DNA of 13,155 nt from Candidatus Saccharimonadota bacterium (GTDB taxonomy: Bacteria > Patescibacteriota > Saccharimonadia > Saccharimonadales > UBA4665). The stretch is from contig JAQGGU010000033.1 in NCBI GenBank assembly GCA_028289265.1, forward strand, positions 1 to 13,155, read 5' to 3'. The notes beneath the pieces are model-generated. The model made no database searches and was not told where the DNA came from. It worked only from the letters and a program-made list of their open reading frames with translations. The position numbers and the translations under genes were made by a program. Below, one piece after another: positions 1 through 6,534 of the stretch (position 1 is the stretch's first letter; each line of letters begins with the position of its first letter).

Positions 1-1727
1 GCGCGGACCTGGCCGACGTATTCGACGATGAAGTCGCCCGGGAAAGTGCTTTCGAACTTTTCCTTGTTCTCGAACGGATAGTGGTGCTGCGCAAACGGCA
101 TCGAACCGGATTCAAACCAGCAGTCGATGACCTTGTCGATGCGCTTATAGTGCACGCCATCCAGGTCAAACTCGATGTCATCGACCCATGGCCGGTGATA
201 ATCGGCCAATTCTTCCCCGCTGAGTTCTTTCAATTCAGCGTACGAGCCAACTACTTTAATATGCTCATTCCCTTCAGTATCAGTCCCTTTCCAGATCGGC
301 ATGGCAGTCGCCCAGAAGCGGTCACGGCTGAGGTTCCAGTCCGGTGCCTGCTCAACGGTCTTCTGGAAGCGGCCATGCTTGATGTGCCCCGGGAACCAGT
401 TGACGTTCTCGTTTTGCTCAAGCATTTCAGAGCGCTGGCCATCAACGTCCATGAACCAACTCGGATGCGCCCGGTACATAAGCCTGTTGCCGTTGCGTAA
501 ATTGTGCGGATATTCGTGCTGAATGTAATCGATTTTCCAGACGATACCGCGCTCATGCAGCGCTTTGGCGATACTCTTGTTGTTTTCCCAGACATCGAGG
601 CCTTGCCACTCGCCCTCAGTGTATTTGCCGTACTCGTCAAGCACGTGCACCACCGGCACGTTGTTGGCGCGGGCAAGCTCGAAGTCTTCTTCACCGTAGG
701 CCGGCGACAGGTGGACGACACCGGTACCGTCTTCGGCGGAAAGGCCTGGATAGTTCCAGACCTTGTGGGCATTCTCGCCGCGCTCAACTCCGAGCAGCGG
801 CTCGTATGACAAGCCGATAAGATCCGAGCCCTTTATATTGTCGCGGATGACAGTGTGCGGCACCGGCTGGTGCTTCTGGTCGGTCAGGACCTTATCTACC
901 AGGCCGGCAAGCAATATAAAGTGCTCGCCGTTTTCCATTTCAACCTCGGCGTATAGTTCATTTTCGCCTACACCGACGGCAGTATTGCCCGGCAAGGTCC
1001 ACGGCGTGGTTGTCCAGGCCAGCAGATATACAGGTGTAGCAGCACCCTGGCTCAGGCTTTCTTGGACCGGGAAGTCTTTCAGCTTGAACTTCACATACAC
1101 ACTCGGATCGGTTACGACCTGATAAGCACCGGCATCCATGGTGACTTCAGCTTTAGAAAGTGGTGTCGCCCACTTGGTGTCATATAGAAGCACCTTTTCA
1201 CCCTCGTATATCTTGCCTTTTTCATATAGCTGCTTGAAGGCCCACCAGACTGACTCCATATAGTCCTTGTCCATAGTCTTGTAGGCACCCTTGAAATCAA
1301 CCCAGCGCCCGATACGGTCGACAGTCGATTCCCATAGGTTACCGGTTTGGATCATGCTCTCGCGGGCAGTAGAGATGTAATCTTCGAGGCTGATTTTAGT
1401 GCCAATCTCGCTGCGGTCCTGTATACCGAGCTTTTTCTCCACGAAGTTCTCTGCTGGCAGACCATGCGTGTCCCAGCCCCATACGCGCTCGACACGCTTG
1501 CCTTGCATCGTCCAGTAACGCGGCACGACATCCTTAGCGATACTTGAAAGCAGCGTCCCGTGGTGCGGCACACCAGTAATGAACGGAGGGCCGTCATAAA
1601 AGACGTATTGGTTATCCTGTGGGCGCATCTCGACAGACTTTTCAAATGTCTTGTTCTCTTTCCAGTGCTGTACGAGATCTTTTTCGTATTCGATAGCCCT
1701 GCGGCGGGTTCCTGATTTAAACTTCAT
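1..1727 (-). CDS. ileS: Isoleucyl-tRNA synthetase, N-terminal 575 codons (gene runs off the left edge)
   Basis: Class I aminoacyl-tRNA synthetase that charges tRNA-Ile in the cytoplasm. Seen: the ATG at 1727 follows an AAGGAG Shine-Dalgarno (1738-1733) by 5 nt. The Rossmann-fold start YDGPPFITGVPHHGTLL covers residues 44-60, so the HIGH signature reads HHGT (55-58). GWDTHGLPAE follows at 85-93. The inserted editing (CP1) domain shows AWTTTPWTLPGN (237-248) and GTGVVHLSPAYGEEDF (334-349). WNLSRDRFW (464-472) marks the return to the catalytic core. The KMSKS loop and anticodon-binding domain lie beyond the window. The GWDTHGLP block and editing motifs fit IleRS rather than ValRS or LeuRS, and the sequence is closer to eukaryote-like type 2 IleRS than to the E. 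coli type (from memory of the families). Around residues 408-414 the CxxC usual in many relatives is absent. A T-box leader upstream independently supports Ile. Confidence 0.96.
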   Translation of the reverse strand, partial: MKFKSGTRRRAIEYEKDLVQHWKENKTFEKSVEMRPQDNQYVFYDGPPFITGVPHHGTLLSSIAKDVVPRYWTMQGKRVERVWGWDTHGLPAENFVEKKLGIQDRSEIGTKISLEDYISTARESMIQTGNLWESTVDRIGRWVDFKGAYKTMDKDYMESVWWAFKQLYEKGKIYEGEKVLLYDTKWATPLSKAEVTMDAGAYQVVTDPSVYVKFKLKDFPVQESLSQGAATPVYLLAWTTTPWTLPGNTAVGVGENELYAEVEMENGEHFILLAGLVDKVLTDQKHQPVPHTVIRDNIKGSDLIGLSYEPLLGVERGENAHKVWNYPGLSAEDGTGVVHLSPAYGEEDFELARANNVPVVHVLDEYGKYTEGEWQGLDVWENNKSIAKALHERGIVWKIDYIQHEYPHNLRNGNRLMYRAHPSWFMDVDGQRSEMLEQNENVNWFPGHIKHGRFQKTVEQAPDWNLSRDRFWATAMPIWKGTDTEGNEHIKVVGSYAELKELSGEELADYHRPWVDDIEFDLDGVHYKRIDKVIDCWFESGSMPFAQHHYPFENKEKFESTFPGDFIVEYVGQVR

Positions 1728-1748
1728 GTTTACTCCTTATTTTTAGTT

Positions 1749-1975
1749 AAATAAAAAGTCACCTCTTCTGTCTGTCAGAACCCGTGGACTTATGTGCCGC
1801 GGGTGGTTCCATCTGACTTCCAAAAGAGACGACTCTTGTAATGGCGCTTATTTATCAGCTATGACGGGCTGCTGCCGGCGGGGTCTACTATTACAAGCGT
1901 AATTTCTTCCCGCTCCGTATCTGTCATGCAGATTCGTGGGTGATAACCACTCAAACGGATTTACTAAATTGTTAC
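1749..1975 (-). promoter_or_regulatory. T-box riboswitch leader of ileS
   Basis: The leader RNA is expected to sense uncharged tRNA-Ile and allow read-through into ileS. Seen: an antiterminator with the standard layout. GTCAGA (1817-1812) pairs with TCTGAC (1779-1774). A 7-nt bulge UGGAACC (1811-1805) matches the T-box consensus UGGNACC. Above it ACCCGCGG (1804-1797) pairs with CCACGGGT (1787-1780), with one C-A mismatch. An alternative terminator overlaps the 3' arm. Upstream, a hairpin GTGG/CCAC (1950-1947 with 1939-1936) carries AUC, an Ile codon, in its loop (1944-1942), with possible tandem G-A pairs below. An AGTA (1966-1963) to GAA internal loop (3' side near 1910) flanked by TCCGT/ACGGA lies around it, with AUU as a second possible Ile specifier. 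Inferred: an Ile-specific T-box using transcription attenuation. The specifier-domain fold is not resolved by eye. Oddity: the bulge is UGGA, whereas A73 of tRNA-Ile would predict UGGU. Confidence 0.85.
1753..1791 (-). terminator. Intrinsic terminator of the ileS T-box leader
   Basis: On the minus strand AAGTC (1791-1787) pairs with GACTT (1760-1756), AC (1785-1784) with GT (1762-1761), and TTCTG (1780-1776) with CAGAA (1770-1766), around a loop ACAGA. C1786 is bulged and a GGG/GAG internal loop interrupts the stem. A T-run (1757-1753, then ATTT) follows. The 5' arm uses the same bases as the 3' arm of the antiterminator helix (1787-1774), so the two folds exclude each other, as in transcriptional T-boxes. 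The hairpin ends about 25 nt before the ileS start. Confidence 0.75.
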
Positions 1976-1981
1976 CCTGTT

Positions 1982-2010
1982 AGTGTACTCCAACTCATCA
2001 CTTTTGACAA
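1982..2010 (-). promoter_or_regulatory. Promoter of the ileS leader
   Basis: TTGTCA (2010-2005) and TACACT (1987-1982) are separated by exactly 17 bp, a good sigma-70-type match. The predicted start near 1975 gives a leader of about 250 nt, which contains the whole T-box. Confidence 0.7.
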
Positions 2011-2020
2011 CAATAGCCCC

Positions 2021-2290
2021 CTAGCCGGAGTAAGCGTAGGAAGCGACTTCATCCATAAGTGGCAGCATGTCGTCATTCCAAAGTTTTATCAGCCTGCCAT
2101 CTTCGGCCACAGCCAGTAACGCCGGGTAGCGCATGATTCCGTATACCTCACACTTGGCGATGCCATCTCTTTCATCAACATTGAGTGTTTCAAGACGAAT
2201 GTTGGGATTCCGCATGCTGAAATCGCGGACAAATGTCTCAATGCTTCTCGCATGCTCGGATTCTGGGCGGTAAAGGATAACCACTTTCAT
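2021..2290 (-). CDS. Small thioredoxin-fold-like protein lacking the CxxC active site
   Basis: An 89-residue protein starting MKVVILYRPESEH. I chose ATG 2290 over an in-frame ATG at 2323 because the protein then begins directly with a beta-strand and because a TGCTACAAT extended -10 lies 7 nt upstream. Seen: a strand-helix-strand start, a middle strand (LETLNVDE), then YGIMRYPALLAV, which resembles the cis-proline strand of thioredoxin folds, followed by DGRLIKLW. The usual CxxC position (residues 6-11) is RPESEH, and the only cysteine (in AKCEVYG) is outside it. Inferred: a thioredoxin-like fold without dithiol oxidoreductase chemistry, function unknown. It ends 10 bp before the ileS promoter and is transcribed in the same direction. 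Confidence 0.7.
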   Translation of the reverse strand: MKVVILYRPESEHARSIETFVRDFSMRNPNIRLETLNVDERDGIAKCEVYGIMRYPALLAVAEDGRLIKLWNDDMLPLMDEVASYAYSG

Positions 2291-2297
2291 GATTACA

Positions 2298-2306
2298 ATT
2301 GTAGCA
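2298..2306 (-). promoter_or_regulatory. Extended -10 promoter of the thioredoxin-like gene
   Basis: TGCTACAAT is an extended -10 element. The -10 hexamer ends 7 nt before ATG 2290, so the mRNA would start at or next to the start codon. I see no convincing -35 and no Shine-Dalgarno. Confidence 0.5.
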
Positions 2307-2336
2307 TGCATAGAAGCGCACACGTTACGGGATTAC

Positions 2337-2855
2337 CTACCGTGAGCGTAGAATCGGCAGTTTGCCTACAAGCGCCTGTGCGCGCTGTATAGATTCTGTA
2401 GGTATCACCATATCCTTAGTGAAGTCGCGGAGCGCGATACGCTGGCGCAAGCTGAGATACGGGCGGAAAATTTCCATGACATCGTCATCAAGCTTCCTAC
2501 CAGCACGACGTGCTTCCTCGACTGTCGTTTGGACCAGACGGCGAACTGCAAAATCAATATCATGCTTGGTATAAGGACGAGGTAATTTATTACCGTTTAT
2601 CATCCGTATTACCAAACCAATACAGTGCTTCATGATAGCCCGCTTTTCTCTTGTAACATGGATATGCATCTGCGGATAATTGCGAATGCTCTCCTCTGCG
2701 GTGTAATAAGTATCAAATGATTCTTTCAAATTGATAAGTTCTTCTTCAATGTGAATCTCACTATCCAATATAGGATTGTGGCGTTTAGATTTTACGGCAG
2801 ACACGAGGTCAATATGGGTCAGTTTTGCGACTGCCTTAAGAGCTGCTTTGTTCAT
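2337..2855 (-). CDS. Hypothetical protein, 172 aa
   Basis: I do not recognise the family. The protein is soluble, with no signal peptide or membrane segment. It is mainly helical and charged, with an acidic stretch around residues 32-48 and a basic C-terminal half rich in Arg and Lys (for example RRLVQTTVEEARRAGRKLDDD, about residues 105-125). Basic helices could suggest nucleic-acid binding, but I see no named motif. The start is supported by GGAGGG (2873-2868) 12 nt upstream of the ATG, a slightly long spacing, and by a good promoter at 2919-2891. The next gene downstream starts about 50 bp away. Ends in TAG. Confidence 0.8.
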   Translation of the reverse strand: MNKAALKAVAKLTHIDLVSAVKSKRHNPILDSEIHIEEELINLKESFDTYYTAEESIRNYPQMHIHVTREKRAIMKHCIGLVIRMINGNKLPRPYTKHDIDFAVRRLVQTTVEEARRAGRKLDDDVMEIFRPYLSLRQRIALRDFTKDMVIPTESIQRAQALVGKLPILRSR

Positions 2856-2890
2856 TAATTATAATGTCCCTCCATTAAGCACAAGATATA

Positions 2891-2919
2891 ATTGTACCTG
2901 ATATATCATAAATGGTCAA
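2891..2919 (-). promoter_or_regulatory. Promoter of the 172-aa gene, inside an inverted repeat
   Basis: TTGACC (2919-2914) and TACAAT (2896-2891) are separated by 17 bp. The -10 lies between inverted half-sites GATATA (2885-2890) and TATATC (2902-2907), 11 bp apart, which could be a repressor site. The expected 5' UTR is about 28 nt and includes the Shine-Dalgarno. Confidence 0.65.
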
Positions 2920-3015
2920 CCTTGAGGGTGTTTGTTGGTAATAACAAATTATAAGCATAAGAACGTTACCACCACATGCACATAGCTGTATATATCCTTA
3001 ACATCTCCACTATCA

Positions 3016-3041
3016 AAAAGGACCGCTTCCGCGGTCCTTTT
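3016..3041 (-). terminator. Terminator downstream of nrdJ
   Basis: An 11-bp perfect stem AAAAGGACCGC / GCGGTCCTTTT around a 4-nt loop, with T-runs on both strands. It sits about 20 bp after the nrdJ stop and would also work on the plus strand. Confidence 0.85.
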
Positions 3042-3061
3042 ATCCTTATAAACCTTAAGGC

Positions 3062-4582
3062 TTAACTACAGCCAGTGGTGCTTCCACATGAGCTACAGAC
3101 GTAGCAGCTACCTGCCCTTTGCGTCTGGTTGCCACAGTTGTAGCAGAGAGGCGCAGTGCTATCACCGCTACCAAGCTTTGCGTCTGCCGTAGCAACGGCC
3201 GGTGCTTCGCTGACAGCTGGCGATTTCTCGGCAGCCTGATGTTCTTTCGCGGGCTTCTCGGCATCCGCAACATCGTCAGTTGTCTGCTCTGTCTCGAGCA
3301 AGCTTACCTGTTGATCGTCGAGGGGCATGTCCTCGAATGAGGCCAGACCGAGCTCAAGGCGGTCGTCGAAGCTCAGGTAGTCGAGTGCCAGGCGGCGAAC
3401 GATGTAGTCAGTGATAGAACTTGCGGTACGGATATCACTATCGTCAGTGATGCCGCTTGGCGCGAATGAAGTTCCGCGGAGTGTCTTGACGTAACTCTTC
3501 AGAGGCACGCCGTACTGCAGGCCATGGCTGACACTGATAGCGAAGGAGTCCATCAGTCCAGACAGGGTGCTTCCCTGCTTAGAGACGCTCAGGAACAGTT
3601 CGCCTGGTGCGCCATCTTCGTACTCACCGACAGTGAAGTATCCTTCAAGGTCAGCGATCTGGAACTTGTAGGTCTTACTGTTGCGGACACGAGGAAGCTT
3701 GCGGCGGACAGCGCCACGGACAATGACATGACCATTGACGGCTTCAGCTGCGGCTACTGGAGTAGTAGCAACTGGCTCATCCTTCTTATCGTCGTCTTTC
3801 TTGGCCATTGAGAGTGGCTGAGCAACCTTACAGTTATCACGGTAGATGGCGACAGCTTTCAGGCCCATCTTCCATGAGTCGATGTGTAGCTGTTCGACTT
3901 CCTCGATAGTTGCTTCTTCGGGCATGTTGACGGTCTTAGAAATAGCACCGGAGATGAATGGTTGTACGGCAGCCATCATCTTGACGTGGCCGAGGTAGTG
4001 GATAGAGTTGTCACCCATCGAGCAAGCGAAGACATTGAGGTGCTCAGCTTTGAGGGCTGGTGCGCCGATAATAGTCTTTTCGGTGTCGATGTAAGCTACG
4101 ATAGCGTCGACTTGGTCCTTGGTGTAGCCAAGAGCCTTCAAGGCGCGTGGTACGGTCTGGTTGACGATGTGCATCGTACCGCCACCGACCAATTTCTTTA
4201 CCTTTACGAGGCCAAGGTCTGGCTCGATACCGGTAGTGTCGCAGTCCATCATCAGGCCGATAGTACCAGTTGGAGCGAGTACTGAAGCCTGTGAGTTGCG
4301 TACACCGTGCAGTTCACCTTGCTCGACAGCTTCGTCCCAAGCAGTCGCAGCAGCGCTGAGGAGCTCTTCTGAGACGAGTGAGGCGTCAATGTCAGATACA
4401 GCCTCACGGTGCATCTTAAGGACATTGATCATGCCTTCGCGGTCCTTGTGGAAGCCGGTGAATGGACCAACCTTCTGAGCCATCTTGGCGCTAGTGGCGT
4501 ATGCCTGGCCTGTTAGTAGTGCTGTAATAGCAGCAGCTTGGGCGCGGCCTTCGTCGGAGTCGTATGGCAAGCCCTGAGCCAT
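3062..4582 (-). CDS. nrdJ: B12-dependent ribonucleotide reductase, C-terminal part after the in-frame stop
   Basis: Distal part of class II ribonucleotide reductase, in the same frame as the segment at 5881-4727. Homologous coding actually resumes at 4726: the codons between the TAG and ATG 4582 read on as SFIHTVELIFTAQEILVGY, a normal NrdJ sequence, so ATG 4582 (MAQGLPYDSDEGR) is a conserved internal Met and not a plausible native start. I see no Shine-Dalgarno before it. Seen in the 506-residue ORF: APTGTIGLMMDCDTTGIEPD (barrel and substrate region, residues 104-123), ISGAISKTVNMP, then a linker and a second conserved region ending with a Cys-rich tail (CYNC, CYVCSSC, GC; residues 480-505). 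In the family, tail cysteines relay electrons from thioredoxin to the active-site disulfide. Ends in TAA, followed by a strong terminator. On its own this piece lacks the radical Cys. Confidence 0.9.
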   Translation of the reverse strand: MAQGLPYDSDEGRAQAAAITALLTGQAYATSAKMAQKVGPFTGFHKDREGMINVLKMHREAVSDIDASLVSEELLSAAATAWDEAVEQGELHGVRNSQASVLAPTGTIGLMMDCDTTGIEPDLGLVKVKKLVGGGTMHIVNQTVPRALKALGYTKDQVDAIVAYIDTEKTIIGAPALKAEHLNVFACSMGDNSIHYLGHVKMMAAVQPFISGAISKTVNMPEEATIEEVEQLHIDSWKMGLKAVAIYRDNCKVAQPLSMAKKDDDKKDEPVATTPVAAAEAVNGHVIVRGAVRRKLPRVRNSKTYKFQIADLEGYFTVGEYEDGAPGELFLSVSKQGSTLSGLMDSFAISVSHGLQYGVPLKSYVKTLRGTSFAPSGITDDSDIRTASSITDYIVRRLALDYLSFDDRLELGLASFEDMPLDDQQVSLLETEQTTDDVADAEKPAKEHQAAEKSPAVSEAPAVATADAKLGSGDSTAPLCYNCGNQTQRAGSCYVCSSCGSTTGCS

Positions 4583-4726
4583 CAGGAGCGCGCCAAGGTT
4601 AGCGTAGCCGATGCCAAGCTCACGATAAGCACGGGCGTTCTTGGTGATGCTTTCTGTCGGGTAAGCGCTGTAGCCGACCAGGATTTCCTGAGCGGTAAAG
4701 ATGAGCTCAACAGTGTGGATGAACGA

Positions 4727-4729
4727 CTA
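4727..4729 (-). other. nrdJ: In-frame TAG interrupting nrdJ
   Basis: Minus-strand reading: GGC TCA TTC GAC ATT TAG TCG TTC ATC CAC ACT. Both sides are in the same frame and both match NrdJ, where this position is normally an acidic or other sense residue, so no frameshift is needed. One substitution (for example GAG to TAG) would create it. TAG is the real stop of the 89-aa and 172-aa genes, nrdR, ftsZ, ftsA, yqeY and the winged-helix gene, so general recoding of TAG is unlikely. Most probable: a nonsense mutation or a sequencing or assembly error. Read-through is possible but unsupported. Confidence 0.9.
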
Positions 4730-5881
4730 AATGTCGAATGAACCGTCGTCCTTCAAGAACTTGAGTAGGTTCAGTGAAGCCAGGTTACAAGCTGAGTTGT
4801 CGAGGTGCATGTACTCTGAACATGGGTTTGAACCGTTGATGCGGCCGGCGTTTGGCGTGGTGTGCCACTTGTTGATGACAGTATCAAATTGCATACCGGG
4901 GTCAGCGCACTTCCATGCGGCTTCTGCAAACTGGCGCATCAGGTCGCGGGCCTTAACGGTCTTTACGACGCGGCCATCCTTGACGGCCTTGAGGTCCCAG
5001 TCGGCGTCAGCTTCGACAGCCTTCATGAACTCATCGGTCACGCGAACAGAGTTGTTGGCGTTCTGGTACTGGACCGAGTAAATATCCTTGCCGTCAAGGC
5101 TCATGTCGAAGCCTGCAGCCTGCAAAGCACGGGCTTTCTCTTCTTCGCGTTCTTTTGCCCAGATGAAGTCTTCAACATCCGGGTGGTCGACGTTCAGGAT
5201 GACCATCTTGGCAGCGCGGCGGGTCTTACCGCCACTCTTGATAGCACCAGCACTTGAGTCAGCACCGCGCATGAAACTAAGGGGTCCAGAAGCAGTACCA
5301 CCGCTCTTAGAAAGAGGCTCGACGCTTGAGCGGATGCCTGAGAGGTTGATACCTGCGCCGGAACCGCCCTTAAAGATCATGCCTTCTTCAACATACCAGT
5401 TCAGGATAGATTCCATAGTGTCCTGGACGCCGAGAATAAAGCACGCACTAGCCTGCTGGGCGCGTTCTGGGGCACCGATGTTGAACCATACCGGCGAATT
5501 AAAAGCGGCACGCTGGGTTGCCAATACATACTTCAACTCTTCGCGGTAATCTTCTGCTTCAGTACCTTCAGCAAAGTAACCCTCTTGGATACCTTGGCGG
5601 ACGACAGTGTCGACTACGCGGTCAATCAGGTGCTTTAGCGATGATTCGCGCTCATCGGTGCCTGGAGTACCGGTGAAATACTTCTGTGCCACGATGTTGA
5701 TAGCGTTCATCGAGAAGCCTTCTGGAAATTCCAGGTCGCGCTGCTCGAAGACGTTCTTGCCGGTCATCGGGTTTGTGATAACAGAGTCGCGCTTGACCCA
5801 TTTCAGCTGATCATACGCCTTGGACTTCGGCTCAGTGAATAAGCGCCGTCCAGCACCAGCTTTGCTTGTTGTTTGCCCCAT
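4727..5881 (-). CDS. nrdJ: B12-dependent (class II) ribonucleotide reductase, N-terminal part up to the in-frame stop
   Basis: Adenosylcobalamin-dependent reduction of ribonucleotides to deoxyribonucleotides, oxygen-independent, cytoplasmic. Seen: start MGQTTSKAG with GGAGGGG (5896-5890) 8 nt upstream. The motif AFNSPVWFNIG is at 126-136. The first redox Cys is C147 (SACF). GGSGAGINLSGIRSS (172-186) binds substrate. The thiyl-radical motif NPCSE is at 352-356 (Cys354, Glu356). The partner redox Cys is C365 (SACNL), 11 residues after Cys354, as in Thermotoga NrdJ (from memory). Translation stops at codon 385 (TAG), deleting the rest of the ten-stranded barrel. With read-through the protein would be 939 residues, normal for the family. 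The upstream neighbour on the same strand is nrdR, 155 bp away, the expected regulator. Confidence 0.93.
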   Translation of the reverse strand: MGQTTSKAGAGRRLFTEPKSKAYDQLKWVKRDSVITNPMTGKNVFEQRDLEFPEGFSMNAINIVAQKYFTGTPGTDERESSLKHLIDRVVDTVVRQGIQEGYFAEGTEAEDYREELKYVLATQRAAFNSPVWFNIGAPERAQQASACFILGVQDTMESILNWYVEEGMIFKGGSGAGINLSGIRSSVEPLSKSGGTASGPLSFMRGADSSAGAIKSGGKTRRAAKMVILNVDHPDVEDFIWAKEREEEKARALQAAGFDMSLDGKDIYSVQYQNANNSVRVTDEFMKAVEADADWDLKAVKDGRVVKTVKARDLMRQFAEAAWKCADPGMQFDTVINKWHTTPNAGRINGSNPCSEYMHLDNSACNLASLNLLKFLKDDGSFDI

Positions 5882-5900
5882 AATAACTACCCCTCCGTTT

Positions 5901-5925
5901 GCCTGTAGACCTCACATCCGCAGGC
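5901..5925 (-). promoter_or_regulatory. Small hairpin just before the nrdJ Shine-Dalgarno
   Basis: GCCTG and CAGGC (5925-5921 and 5905-5901 on the minus strand) can pair around a 15-nt loop, 4 nt before GGAGGGG. It does not contain a recognisable cobalamin-riboswitch B12 box. Role unknown, possibly none. Confidence 0.25.
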
Positions 5926-6026
5926 ATTACTTTTATTATTTTTGTTTAGAGTGTGCCGCTTTCTCGCTTTGTAGCAGCAAGCGCTCTCTGCCGCCTTCTA
6001 TGCTTAGATAAAAGAAGATAGAGAAC

Positions 6027-6049
6027 CGTCAAAGCTCTAATCTTTGACG
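6027..6049 (-). terminator. Hairpin spanning the nrdR stop codon, possible weak terminator
   Basis: A perfect 8-bp inverted repeat CGTCAAAG / CTTTGACG with a 7-nt loop that contains the nrdR TAG stop. The following sequence is T-rich but has no clean T-run, so it may attenuate rather than stop transcription into nrdJ, or act as a 3'-end stabiliser. Confidence 0.35.
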
Positions 6050-6534
6050 AGTTCCAATTTCGCATCACTTTCCTTATTACGATCTCTATCGCGGATCGCG
6101 GAAAGCTCCTTTTCGAAGCTCTCGATATCCTTGAAGCGGCGGTAAACACTAGCGAAGCGCACATAAGCCACTTCATCCAGGATGGCTAGCCGTTCCATTA
6201 CATAGTCGCCTATCTTCTTGGAACTGACTTCGTTCTCGCCGCAGGCATAGAGTTGTTGTTCTATGTCCATGACTGCCCGCTCTATCTGCACGCTGGTTAC
6301 CGGTGTCTTCTCGCATGCCCGGTAGAATCCAGCTAACAGTTTCTCGCGGTTGAACATCTGCCGCTTGCCATCGCTTTTGACGACGATCAGCTGCGGCCGC
6401 TCCAGCCGTTCATAGGTCGTAAATCGGTAGTTACAGTCCGGACACATCCGACGGCGGCGTGTTGCCTCGCCTTCGGCTACGTCACGGGATTCTATAACCT
6501 TAGTATCGTGATACTGACATTGGGTACATTTCAT
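6037..6534 (-). CDS. nrdR: Transcriptional repressor NrdR
   Basis: ATP/dATP-sensing repressor of ribonucleotide reductase genes. Seen: an N-terminal zinc ribbon with CxxC pairs Cys3/Cys6 and Cys31/Cys34. The signature between them includes VIESRDVAEGEATRRRRMC, and FTTYER follows the second pair. An ATP-cone domain spans about residues 48-138 (VVKSDGKRQMFNREKLLAGF, then IGDYVMERLAILDEVAYVRF and ASVYRRF). The length of 165 is typical, with a slightly longer charged C-tail than E. coli NrdR. AGGGGG lies about 5 nt before ATG 6534. It sits directly upstream of nrdJ in the same orientation, a classic pairing. I found no convincing pair of the palindromic NrdR boxes (consensus resembling acaCwAtATaTwGtGt) in front of nrdJ. 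Ends in TAG. Confidence 0.97.
   Translation of the reverse strand: MKCTQCQYHDTKVIESRDVAEGEATRRRRMCPDCNYRFTTYERLERPQLIVVKSDGKRQMFNREKLLAGFYRACEKTPVTSVQIERAVMDIEQQLYACGENEVSSKKIGDYVMERLAILDEVAYVRFASVYRRFKDIESFEKELSAIRDRDRNKESDAKLELVKD

Noticed and set aside
4583..4726. Intein, intron or frameshift explaining the split nrdJ.
   Set aside because: The sequence between the stop and ATG 4582 is ordinary NrdJ in the same frame; nothing is inserted and no frame change is needed.
4727..4729. Reassigned TAG codon (alternative genetic code).
   Set aside because: At least seven neighbouring genes, including nrdR, ftsZ and ftsA, end properly at TAG.
5882..5940. Cobalamin riboswitch in front of the B12-dependent reductase.
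   Set aside because: The leader is short and has only one small hairpin, with no B12-box-like conserved sequence.
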